NCBI GenBank assembly: GCA_028565635.1
Contig: JAOXYB010053846.1
Location: forward strand, 1 to 11,368
Source of the DNA: Phoronis ovalis
Lineage: Eukaryota; Phoronida; Phoronidae
Length of the DNA stretch: 11,368 bases
Direction of reading: 5' to 3'
Shown here one piece after another: positions 1 through 7,594 of this stretch. Below the pieces are notes generated by a model. The model had not been told where the DNA came from. It saw only the letters and a program-made list of their open reading frames with translations, and ran no database searches. Position numbers and translations under genes: made by a program. Numbering within the stretch: the first letter of the stretch is position 1; each line of letters begins with the position of its first letter.

Positions 1-714
1 AATATGCAATTCCTTTCGCTCAAATAGCCAATTTAAACAGCGTACAATGATGATTCTTCGAATCGTCGTTGTCTTGTCCAAAGTTTTGTTACTGCCTATC
101 TAATAGATGTTATAGACATGTAATTTTGAAGAAATAGTTAAATAACGATATTTTGGGTTTAGTTGCTTGTATTTTGATAACTATAGCTCTAAAGAAGATG
201 AGATTCTATTAACGACAAGGCTTGTTTTTCAATAATGGATAAATTTATAAGAACTTCTGTTATACTGAAGCCTTCTTTAGTAATATAAATTTTGTCAAAA
301 TATCTCATTTCCTCATAAAAATGGATTGGTGTGCAAACATCAGTTAATTGGGCACTAGGATGCCGTATGTGTAGAACTTCCAGTGCAGCCAAATGCCACA
401 CTAATGAAAATATTATGTTGTAATTCATGCAATGCCATCTGCAGAAAAATCTACACACCAAATACCTTTCCTACAACACAAATTGAACAATGTCGTACTT
501 AATTTTAAAAATTTGCATTTACGCCAGCTTGTCATAATGTTTGGGGTCATGGCCTTGTTATATTTAGGTGTCTGTACAATTGCATGTATATTGAGACTCC
601 TATCAAACCCCAGGCTCTCATTAGTCATCTGGTGTTTTTATTCCGCACTGGGATAGTGTAGTCTTTTTTTGGTGAAAGATAAAGTGTATGTAAAGATAAG
701 TCTTCTGTTTCCAG
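1..714 (+). other. Intron (5' part) upstream of the first visible exon
   Basis: No coding exon is recognisable here. The stretch ends in a pyrimidine-rich tract and a CAG acceptor at 712-714, so it is read as the 3' part of an intron of the + strand gene that follows. Short open frames exist on both strands (74 codons on +, 90 and 67 on -), but their translations have no recognised family, no repeat pattern and no splice context. An additional upstream exon cannot be excluded. Confidence 0.55.
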
Positions 715-1003
715 AGCTGCTTTACAGCCAGTGCAGCAATCCACATCTTACTACTCCCAGCCACAGCAGCCTTTGGGTCAGACAGGTTTTTATCAGGCTC
801 AGCAGTCCTCGTCTGTTCAGGGACCAGTTCAACAAATTACAGCACCAAGTGCTGCCCAGTATGGACTGCAGAACTTTACTCCAGGACAGATTACTGTGGG
901 TGTGCCCATGCAACACACTACACCTGCTGTTACTCTGGCCCAAGCTGCACCAGCAAATGGCACCAATGTAGGTTATAAGCCTCAATATCGGGCTAATCAG
1001 CAG
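715..1003 (+). CDS. Exon n-2 of the Q/S-rich gene
   Basis: The acceptor AG is at 713-714 and the donor GT at 1004-1005 (CAG/GTAAGC). The first base completes a codon started upstream, and the exon ends in phase 0 after ...YRANQQ. It encodes 96 full codons rich in Gln, Ser, Tyr, Pro and Ala. Frame continuity with the next exon (phase 0 to phase 0) supports both ends. An acceptor shifted by two bases (AG at 715-716) is the only close alternative and would change the phase of the missing exon. Confidence 0.75.
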
Positions 1004-2746
1004 GTAAGCTATTATGACAGAATACAGTACTACACTTTACATATCTGTACTACTAAACGAAAGGAATCTATTTTTCTCACTGATGCTAAGTCCGGGCGTG
1101 TACCTCTATCGGTGTTTAGCCATGTTCTATAGATTGCTTATGTTGTCTTTAATAGGATATTTTACTGTTGATGTCGTAAGTTCAGTGCTTGATGCATATT
1201 TGTATGTTAAACACCTTCTTAGTAGCTGTTCCTAGCGTTAAACCCAAACATTAACATCATATGGCCTACTGTAATCTATATTAGGAGCATACCTGCGAGA
1301 ATCTAGGGTTCCATTTCTAATGCACCACTTAAAGCAACTGCCCATCTATGCATCAGGGCAAACTACGTACAACCTGGAACATGATCTGTCTTGTTGTCTG
1401 TCTTGAAGACTGATAGATGAAGAGATCCTGTGAAGTCTGATGAGCATATGACGTTTGACTTTGAGCTAATTGATTTTTTTTGTGAATTTTGTTCTCACCA
1501 GCCTTAAGCTGTTCCCAGAGATATCAAATCCTATATCATATACTTCTTTTTTTGTAGCTTAACCGCAATTCTAACTTCACATCTTCAATGTCTGCTTCTT
1601 CCAAATCCCAGTGGAGTTCTGGATCTAGTCCACAGTGGAGTATAGGAGGGTCCAGTCAATGGAACCCTGATCCAAGTAGTGCTGCATTCACACCACAGAT
1701 TAGTTCAGCATCCCTAGCTGCCTCCACGCCACCACTGCAATGGAGTAATGTGCAACAGACAACAATGATGCCTTCAAAACCACACCAGTGGAATACTTCA
1801 ATGCCTGGCAGTTCATGGAACACGACAACAACCACAGTATCGTCAAACGTCAAGTCTCATGGTACTGCATCAACAGCTCCTGGACCATCAAAGTCTCACT
1901 GGAACTCAGCAACAACTGGACCTTCAAAACAACATTGGAGTATGACAACGACAAAAGCAAACTTTTCAAAACAGCAGTGGAGCTCATCCACATCCAACAA
2001 CACTAATAGCACCTCCATGACATCTGCTTCAAAACAGCAGTGGAACTCGCCAACACCTACTACCAGTACATCAACTGTCTCAAAGAGTCAGTGGAACTCA
2101 TCAACAACCACTGTTACATCTGCCTCGAAGCAACGGTCATTGGCTGGACATACAACCACAACATCATCAAAATCAAATACTACGACTTATTCAAATTCAC
2201 AGTTTAGCTCCAAGTACTGTAAACAGAACAAGGGTCCGATCAAACATACTCAAGGAACAAGTAAGTATATATGAGGAACTGACTTACTCTGTGTATGTGA
2301 ATACTCTGAGAGTCTTAACCTGAGAAAACTTACATTTGCTTTGTTTTCAAAAATGAATTCTTTTTGTTTCAGGTCCATTTGTTGCTCAACAGTTGTTAAT
2401 GGGAAGTCTTGTCCGCCCCCAGGGTCGCAACAATAGACTGCCGCCACCTATACAAAGGCCAGGTTCAAAATCTGTTCCAGTTTTAGGGATTAATATGAAG
2501 GAACAACAAGAAAAACAAAGGAAAGAATTGTTACAGCATGCTCAGAGTTTTCTGAATCCAGAAAGTAAGTCACGTAATGTGGACAAAGAAAAATCTGATG
2601 AAGGAAAAGTAGACAAACAAGAAACCAAATCAGAAACAAAAGTAGAGAAAGAGCAATTTGTTAGTCAAGAAAAGACAGAGAAAAAAGTGGAAGAGAAGAA
2701 AGAGGATACGAAAGAAAAAACAGATGATGAAACGAAAACAGAATAA
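715..2746 (+). CDS. C-terminal part of a Q/S/T-rich disordered protein with Trp repeats (PRRC2-like candidate), 5' end outside window
   Basis: Three exons join cleanly: 715-1003, 1558-2260 and 2373-2746. All four visible splice ends are GT-AG with good flanks (CAG/GTAAGC, TTTGTAG, A/GTAAGT, TTTCAG). The joined frame is open for 454 residues to a TAA stop. Exon 715-1003 is Gln/Ser/Tyr/Pro-rich (YYSQPQQPLGQ, FYQAQQSSS). Exon 1558-2260 is Ser/Thr/Asn-rich and holds eleven Trp residues. The last exon has a Pro/Arg stretch (RLPPPIQRP), then KEQQEKQRKELLQHAQSFLN, which is probably helical, and a tail of about 65 residues dominated by Lys and Glu. No globular domain, signal peptide or membrane segment is seen. 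The composition suggests a cytoplasmic RNA-associated scaffold. PRRC2/BAT2 is suggested by general flavour only; other Q-rich RNA-regulatory proteins are equally open. The gene model is strong, the name weak. Confidence 0.8.
1004..1557 (+). other. Intron between Q-rich exon and Trp-repeat exon
   Basis: This 554-bp intron runs from GTAAGC to a long T-rich tract and TTTGTAG. The upstream frame stays open about 130 bases into it (to about 1132), but those codons lose the Q/S bias and are read-through, not exon. Nothing else is recognised. Confidence 0.75.
1558..2260 (+). CDS. Trp-repeat exon of the Q/S-rich gene
   Basis: The acceptor is TTTGTAG at 1551-1557 and the donor GTAAGT follows at 2261. 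The exon enters in phase 0 (LNRNSNFTSS...) and leaves after one base of a codon. It encodes 234 full codons, dominated by Ser, Thr, Asn, Lys and Gln. Counting from the Met at 1588, Trp occurs at residues 9, 17, 25, 52, 68, 77, 105, 117, 131, 152 and 169, mostly as S-K-(S/Q)-(Q/H)-W-(N/S)-S. Two later units look decayed: SKQR at about codon 180 and SQF further on. The region is expected to be disordered. Short, spaced Trp residues in such a setting are typical of linear binding motifs. Confidence 0.8.
1588..2100 (+). repeat. Degenerate protein-level repeat S-K-x-Q-W-(N/S)-S
   Basis: Eleven units with Trp preceded by Gln, His or Ser and followed mainly by Asn or Ser are spread over about 170 codons. 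Spacing ranges from 8 to 28 residues. At DNA level the recurrent core is CA(G/A)TGGA(G/A)(C/T)TC or CATTGGAGT, often after TCAAAACAGCAG. Units are similar but not identical in spacing or sequence, so this is an old expansion and not a recent minisatellite. Confidence 0.7.
2261..2372 (+). other. Short intron before the last coding exon
   Basis: This is a 112-bp intron, GTAAGT to TTTGTTTCAG. Splicing joins A + GT CCA to give Ser-Pro and keeps the frame open. Unspliced reading stops within 15 bases. Confidence 0.8.
2373..2746 (+). CDS. Last coding exon with Lys/Glu-rich C-terminus
   Basis: The exon follows TTTCAG at 2367-2372 and ends at TAA 2744-2746. It starts SPFVAQQLLMGSLVRPQGRN, passes RLPPPIQRP, then a probable amphipathic helix (KEQQEKQRKELLQHAQSFLN). 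The final 60-odd residues are almost only Lys, Glu, Asp, Thr and Gln. That tail is highly charged and probably a single extended helix or disordered. The proline/helix segment is the least low-complexity part of the protein and the best query for naming it. Confidence 0.8.
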
Positions 2747-3250
2747 ATATATGAATTAGATAAAACATTGTATTCAAGGAAAAGGACAATTTAAGAGTAC
2801 TAGTTAATAGGAACACTTTTATATTATTGACTTCTTAAGTTTTATTTATTCCTAATAAGTCCGGAGAAAGTACTGATTGTGTAGCAGATAATAAAGAAAC
2901 CATAACTAACTGATGGATATAAAAGTAGTGATGGTATAAATTTAAAAGCATGGACATGTTTAACATAAATGTAATAACATTCATAAAGCAAAAATGGACG
3001 ATTGCCCAGTTTAGGTGAAGAAGAGCTGCTAGAACATTAAATGAATGACTGCTCAGATTTTTTTTTGTTTAATAATTGGTAATGAATGCTACTGGTAGTA
3101 ATGATGTATGATTTTGTTCAAAAGTAGTTCTACTTATCTGCTTAAAATTGAAGCAGTTTTCTGATCATCCCATGGCACCAGCATGGGATATATAGAATAA
3201 GATACAGATAGCTAGGAATGATTTGATTGATGAATGATTTTGTGCTTATT
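2747..3250 (+). other. Proximal 3' UTR of the Q/S-rich gene
   Basis: AT-rich, with no open frame. An AATAAA signal at 2890-2895 is the first good polyadenylation candidate after the stop. Another AATAAA overlaps the stop codon itself (2742-2747), which is unlikely to be the main site. Confidence 0.45.
2890..2895 (+). terminator. Candidate proximal polyadenylation signal
   Basis: A canonical AATAAA about 145 bases after the stop codon of the upstream gene. There is no transcript evidence; the T/GT-rich downstream element is only moderate (GTGATGGTATAAATTT). Confidence 0.35.
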
Positions 3251-3261
3251 AAAAAATGTAG

Positions 3262-3925
3262 AGTTGTGACTGGGGATTTTGATAAAAATTGGGCTGAAGT
3301 AGTTCAGTTCCTAAATTATTCTGTGTCTAGCCTCAGTACAACTGTGCTAGATTTGCCTGCTGAGAGCCAAGTTTTAAATGTAGATGTGTTCAGGGCACCA
3401 TAGCAGTTTAAATAATTTGGTGGTAAATTTATTTTATGCCGATTGGCAACATACTTCATTGTACAATAAGGTTTCCATAAGGGTAATCCTTTGAGGATAG
3501 TGATGAAAAAGTGCAGTAAAAATTGTTTCCAGTGTGTTTCATAGTGTTTTTTAATTCCCTCTGATGTTTTATACTTTGTGGAATTTTGACCCCAACCCAA
3601 CTTTGGGATCGTTTGGAAATAATTCTGTAGTGTCCTAGTGCTCGCTGATGCCTTAAAATGTAGATGGAATTTTAGGCTCCTTCTCAGAGAAGTATCTTTG
3701 GGAATCTAGATGAAAATAGCAGTAAAAATAATTCAGTGTTGAAATTACTTTATGTTCAGTGGAGTCTTGAGTGCCCCTCCTCAGGGCAACATCTTGAGGA
3801 TCTTGTTGAAAATAAGTGGTGAAAATAATTTGATGTCCAGTATTCTGCAGAATATATGGTAACAGCCCTAATTGTTACATCATTAGGGTATTGATGGAAA
3901 ATTGGTGATGAAAATAATTTAAAAT
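3262..3925 (+). repeat. Degenerate tandem repeat, period about 90-113 bp
   Basis: A core resembling TTTGRGGAT-x-x-TGATGAAAA-x-x-x-G-x-AGTAAAAATAATT recurs. Clear copies start near 3490, 3697, 3793 and 3883; weaker ones lie near 3270, 3391 and 3602. Spacings between neighbouring cores run about 110-113, 93-98 and 89-96. Between the cores, blocks such as TCTCAGAGAAG/CCTCAGGGCAAC and CAGTGTT/CCAGTATT also recur. Identity is low (old copies). Open frames crossing it on the - strand are not credible genes. It may lie inside the 3' UTR of the upstream gene. Confidence 0.55.
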
Positions 3926-4730
3926 AAGCAAAAACAGTTTTAAAAACAAGTAAAGTTTTTTTTACAGAAGTCTGGATTTCTAAGTAGACCAAACTAAGTG
4001 GCTAACAGCTGTATAAAATGCCCCGATTCTAACTACTGTTTACCCTCTCAAGTTTGGTCCACGGTAAAACTACCCAAAGCGGTAGAAGGGACATGATATT
4101 GGATTGCCCATGTAGCTGCCATATGTATTAAAACAATGACTGTTTATACTACTTTGCCCCAGTAGTATTCAGAAAATTGTTCTCAACTGCTGGTAGCATG
4201 CAGCATTTTCTCTCGAGTTGCTTGCCCCGGTAACTTGAGTTGGTATTGCTGTGTGATTGACAGCAGTGTATAAGCTGAGAAGTTATTATTTTGTTGTGTT
4301 GTAACTTTATATTAGATTTTCTTGCTCTTTTTAGAAGGAAATCACTGGCATTAGATAGGAGCGCAGTAATGTCAGGTGAATGGTGGTTATGCTGATAGGA
4401 ACGTTCAGTAATGTTTGCTAAGAGAAGCAATTAACTTATACTTGAGGTTTTGTGTTCTAATATTATAATGTTATTGGTACATGTCGTTTACAAAACTGCT
4501 CATATTTAAGATTATGTCCGACCAGAAATTTTCTTGCTTGTTTATATATAGATGTTAATAATAATTAGTTAGTCTTCATTTTGACTTTATTTGTAAAGAA
4601 AATTACAGGCAATTAGTACATTATATAAACATTGATGACTATGTTGTGTTGGATTTGAACTGCAGTCTATCTGACGTGATGTGGTTATTTTATATCGAAC
4701 TTATGAAATGCAACCAAAATTGTTTGTTTG

Positions 4731-4770
4731 TTACATCCCTTTGGTGACTATTGGTCACTCACAGATGTAA
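4731..4770. other. Nested inverted repeat (two-step hairpin)
   Basis: Outer arms TTACATC (4731-4737) and GATGTAA (4764-4770) enclose inner arms GTGAC (4744-4748) and GTCAC (4754-4758). The internal loop is nearly symmetrical (6 and 5 nt) and the apical loop is TATTG. It could fold as a stem-loop in a long 3' UTR. Chance occurrence in AT-rich DNA is not excluded. Confidence 0.35.
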
Positions 4771-4835
4771 AATTACATATAGTTGATTTGTCACATTTGT
4801 TTTACTGTTGGAATTAAGTATTTATCTGCAAAAAT

Positions 4836-4866
4836 AATAAAATGATTTGGTTACAACAGTAATAAA
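4836..4866 (+). terminator. Tandem distal polyadenylation signals
   Basis: Two AATAAA hexamers lie 25 bases apart (4836-4841 and 4861-4866) and are followed by GT-rich sequence (GTAGTCGGTTGTAG). They are a good end point for a 3' UTR of about 2.1 kb for the upstream + strand gene, if the proximal signal at 2890 is bypassed. Confidence 0.35.
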
Positions 4867-6652
4867 ACAAATAGGTAGTCGGTTGTAGAAATCTGACACA
4901 GATGTTAGTTGTTGTGCATGCAGCTGTTAAAATATCTAGTGTTATGTATCATTTGGTTCGCCTTTCATTATACGTCTATCATAGGAAGACACTGCTCTAA
5001 CTTGGAGATATCTTTGCTAGCCTATGTTGTGCCTGTCTGCAATCGTTTCACATAAGAATCACAGGCAATCCCAACAACAACAGTAATATTCTTTACAGAT
5101 TTTACAATTGTTGACATAGAATGATAACTTATGATGCAAGTATTTTATAAATTCATCATGCTACTGCTTTACAGTGGCAGCCAAGATTTTACTCAACAAT
5201 TAGCGCCTTGTTGCAGCCTGAAGAATTGAGTAATACAAAATGATGATAATTCTTAGGTGGAACATCGACAAACATAACTATAGTCTAACAGAGATATCTT
5301 TTAATTTAGTTGAATGCATCTGCCTCTGGCATGTAACACAAGTGTGTAACTAGATGTATGCATTAAGTGCAACAATACATTGATTTATACACAAGAGTTG
5401 ATAATAAGTTCTGTAATACTTCTTATTGTATAAACAATATATTGTTTTGGCACCATTGTGCTATTTATTATTGTTTTTCTTGCTATGGCAATGCTTTTAC
5501 CATCAAGAGGGAGATCAAGTTTTAAATTTAAAAGTCTTGAAAGAACTGCAACTTTACCTTCTGGTTCATAGCAAGATGTTTAATGCAAAAATTGTTTGTC
5601 GTTAATTTGTAGATATTTTCAAAACTTGCATGAACATACTATAGGAGTGCATTGTCACAGCGTGCACAAGCCTCACCATAAGAATATTTTGTAAAAATTT
5701 TAGGGATAAAACTCTGATCAAAATATGACTGCATGATATCAACAACCTGCTTACTCATCTATGTCTAAGAAAACGCTATCTATTTAGTATCTTTGAACTT
5801 ATTTGAATTCGCTTATAATGTTACACCTTGTTAATTCCAAAGTTTGCTTCAAGTGGATTTGTATAATTCACATTTCCGCTTCAATCCACTCAGAATTCAT
5901 TACATTTAAATCAGGATGTAATGGGAAACATACAATCATCACTAATCAACAATGAGTCTATTTTCATAATTTGGAATGTTACTGAATGCAATACATTTTT
6001 AAAAGCTGGATACTGAGGTGCGAAACTTGATTTGCAATCCCAGGAATTTGGTGATCAAAAGGGCAACAACCGTCTCCTTTTCTCTTATATTATGGCTTCC
6101 AACAACAAAGCTGGAAGTCTAGCCTGTTCTTGCATTGGTCTTTCCACTCAGTCTGTCACTCGCCAGTTTCAATCCTATTGCAGTTTCTGTTTACAATATA
6201 CTAAGAAATATGCACTGATCAATTGTACACATGTAGCAGATACCGATTGATCCAAATCATGGTGGACATCTCTTTGTTTACACAGGAGACTGCTTCTATA
6301 GTTAGAAGCAATACACTTGATGTTGCCAAGTTATAATACACAACCTAGGTTTTTACCATGCTGTTTGTTCCAATTTATCTAATTTGACAATGTTCTGTGT
6401 TGATAGAAAGTTGGTAATCAACACCAAAGACTAGGCAGTATGTAGCACCCAACAATATGAATGAATATATAAAATATGTGCTTAAAAAGTGGCCCGAGAG
6501 GAGAGCTTAATTCTTGTATCATGTTCAGAAGTGGACATCTTGAAATTGTTTTAACCATGATTTTCGAGAGCGATTCTATATGCCTGGATATTTGAAATCA
6601 AGACTACTATGATCTAACATTGCGTAGAAATACTAACAGGATGTGAACACTT

Positions 6653-7204
6653 TGTACCCATGGGTACATATAGTTGTGTGTGTTGGCATTGTCGTCCATA
6701 TCACAGGTTTTACCTGTTCAGCTTTATATTCGGCACAAGGTGAACACAGGTCAAAGTGCAAGTTGGTTATTATTTTGCCCTTGATTACTGGCAATATGGT
6801 CGACTGGTGACCATGCGTTTTGTTTTCAAGAGGGCATATCAATTGTCTGAATTGCGGGAAAGGCGAACAATTGACTAGAGAATTTCAAGGTGTATTCAAA
6901 GGCCATATTTGGCCAGGTGACATTATAGAATGACCTTGAAAATTGGGTCAAACTTCGAACTGAATCTTAGACATTTTTGATGTGCGTAACACTTCGGCTG
7001 ACACTTAATTTCTTTGTCTCGCAATAACTGCTTCATTTTTATCGAACCAGTTTCATAATTGGTACACTGCAAATACAGGTCAAAGTACAGGTCCATTACA
7101 ATTTTGACCTTGATCATTTCCAATATTGCCGACTTATGGATTTATGAAGGCTATAGCTGGGCAAAAAATACGTTTTGAAAAAGACGTTGCAACATGGGTA
7201 CCCA
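6653..7204. repeat. Repeat island with two diverged direct copies, bracketed by CATGGGTAC
   Basis: Segments 6705-6806 and 7035-7134 align along their length. Shared blocks are ACAGGTCAAAGT, ATTTTG(C/A)CCTTGAT and CAATAT(G/T)G(T/C)CGACT, by eye about two-thirds identity. The island is bounded by the 16-bp palindrome TGTACCCATGGGTACA (6653-6668) and by TGGGTACCCA (7195-7204). Both edges carry the nonamer CATGGGTAC (6659-6667 and 7193-7201), which may be a target duplication or element ends. The - strand open frames here (69 and 66 codons) share a K-I-x-x-x-L-x-FDL-like run only because the DNA copies are related. No transposase domain is seen. Most likely an old non-autonomous repeat. Confidence 0.5.
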
Positions 7205-7348
7205 CTTTCATATTGCCTGGCCCCACACTAGAGTAAGTATAACACAAATGTGTTTTTATGTGCTGAGAATTTGGATGTACTGAGTATTGATTTTATGCAT
7301 ATAAAAACTACAATTTAAGGAAAAGAGAAAAATATCATATTTACAGGA

Positions 7349-7354
7349 TTTATT
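7349..7354 (-). terminator. RPL35: RPL35 polyadenylation signal
   Basis: AATAAA on the - strand begins only 8 bases after the TAA stop of RPL35, which gives a 3' UTR of roughly 25-40 bases. It is followed by TGTAAATA (7345-7338). Very short 3' UTRs are usual for ribosomal protein mRNAs. Confidence 0.7.
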
Positions 7355-7362
7355 ATTCAACT

Positions 7363-7594
7363 TTACTCTTTCACAGCATATTTCCTATTTGGATAAAGCT
7401 TCATCTTTTTTAAGGTTTTCTTCGTCTTGAGTGAAGCTTCATAAGGCGTAAGAGCTCGCCTAATAGCACGCGTTTTCTTCGGGCGAAGATCTTTAGGTAC
7501 GTATTTCTTCTTTCTATAAAACTTTCTTAAGTTTTCTTTCTGTGTTTGATTTATGACTGTCAATACACGTGCAATAGATTTACGCACAACACGT
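7363..7594 (-). CDS. RPL35: RPL35 exon 4
   Basis: Acceptor TTTTAG precedes base 7594 on the - strand. The first base completes the Ile codon split as AT/A. The exon encodes [20 protein letters not shown] through KYAVKE and the TAA at 7365-7363. This C-terminal half carries the invariant [15 protein letters not shown] block and the LRPKKTRA(I/M)RR block of eukaryotic L35. Confidence 0.96.

Larger units (their letters stand above)
3926..6640. other. Non-coding 3' UTR / intergenic stretch
   Basis: AT-rich, with no splice-flanked or family-like open frame on either strand. Open frames of 93 codons (4149-4430, -) and 72 codons (6032-6250, +) have no recognised similarity and atypical composition. 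Contents worth naming are tandem AATAAA signals at 4836-4841 and 4861-4866, a nested hairpin at 4731-4770, a spaced inverted pair AGTGGATT/AATCCACT near 5855-5892, and an 8-bp hairpin TGCTTCTA/TAGAAGCA at 6291-6310. No tRNA, rRNA or transposase remnant was seen. Confidence 0.6.

Noticed and set aside
189-656. Overlapping open frames of 67-90 codons on both strands
   Set aside because: No family resemblance, no splice context linking them to the downstream exon, and hydrophobic or AT-driven composition. They lie in what is best read as an intron.
1014-1235. Open frame reading past the end of exon 715-1003
   Set aside because: A strong donor GTAAGC at 1004 precedes it, and the Gln/Ser bias stops at that point; it is intron read-through.
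3316-4430. Three - strand open frames (94, 78 and 93 codons)
   Set aside because: They fall in AT-rich repeat and non-coding DNA, have no recognisable motifs, and no splice or start context supports them.
6032-6250. 72-codon + strand open frame
   Set aside because: No recognised domain and no supporting context; the length is expected by chance in this much non-coding DNA.
6633-7123. Two - strand frames with similar residues (FDL and C-x-x-Y runs)
   Set aside because: The similarity is explained by the underlying diverged DNA repeat; no start, conserved domain or continuous frame suggests a protein.
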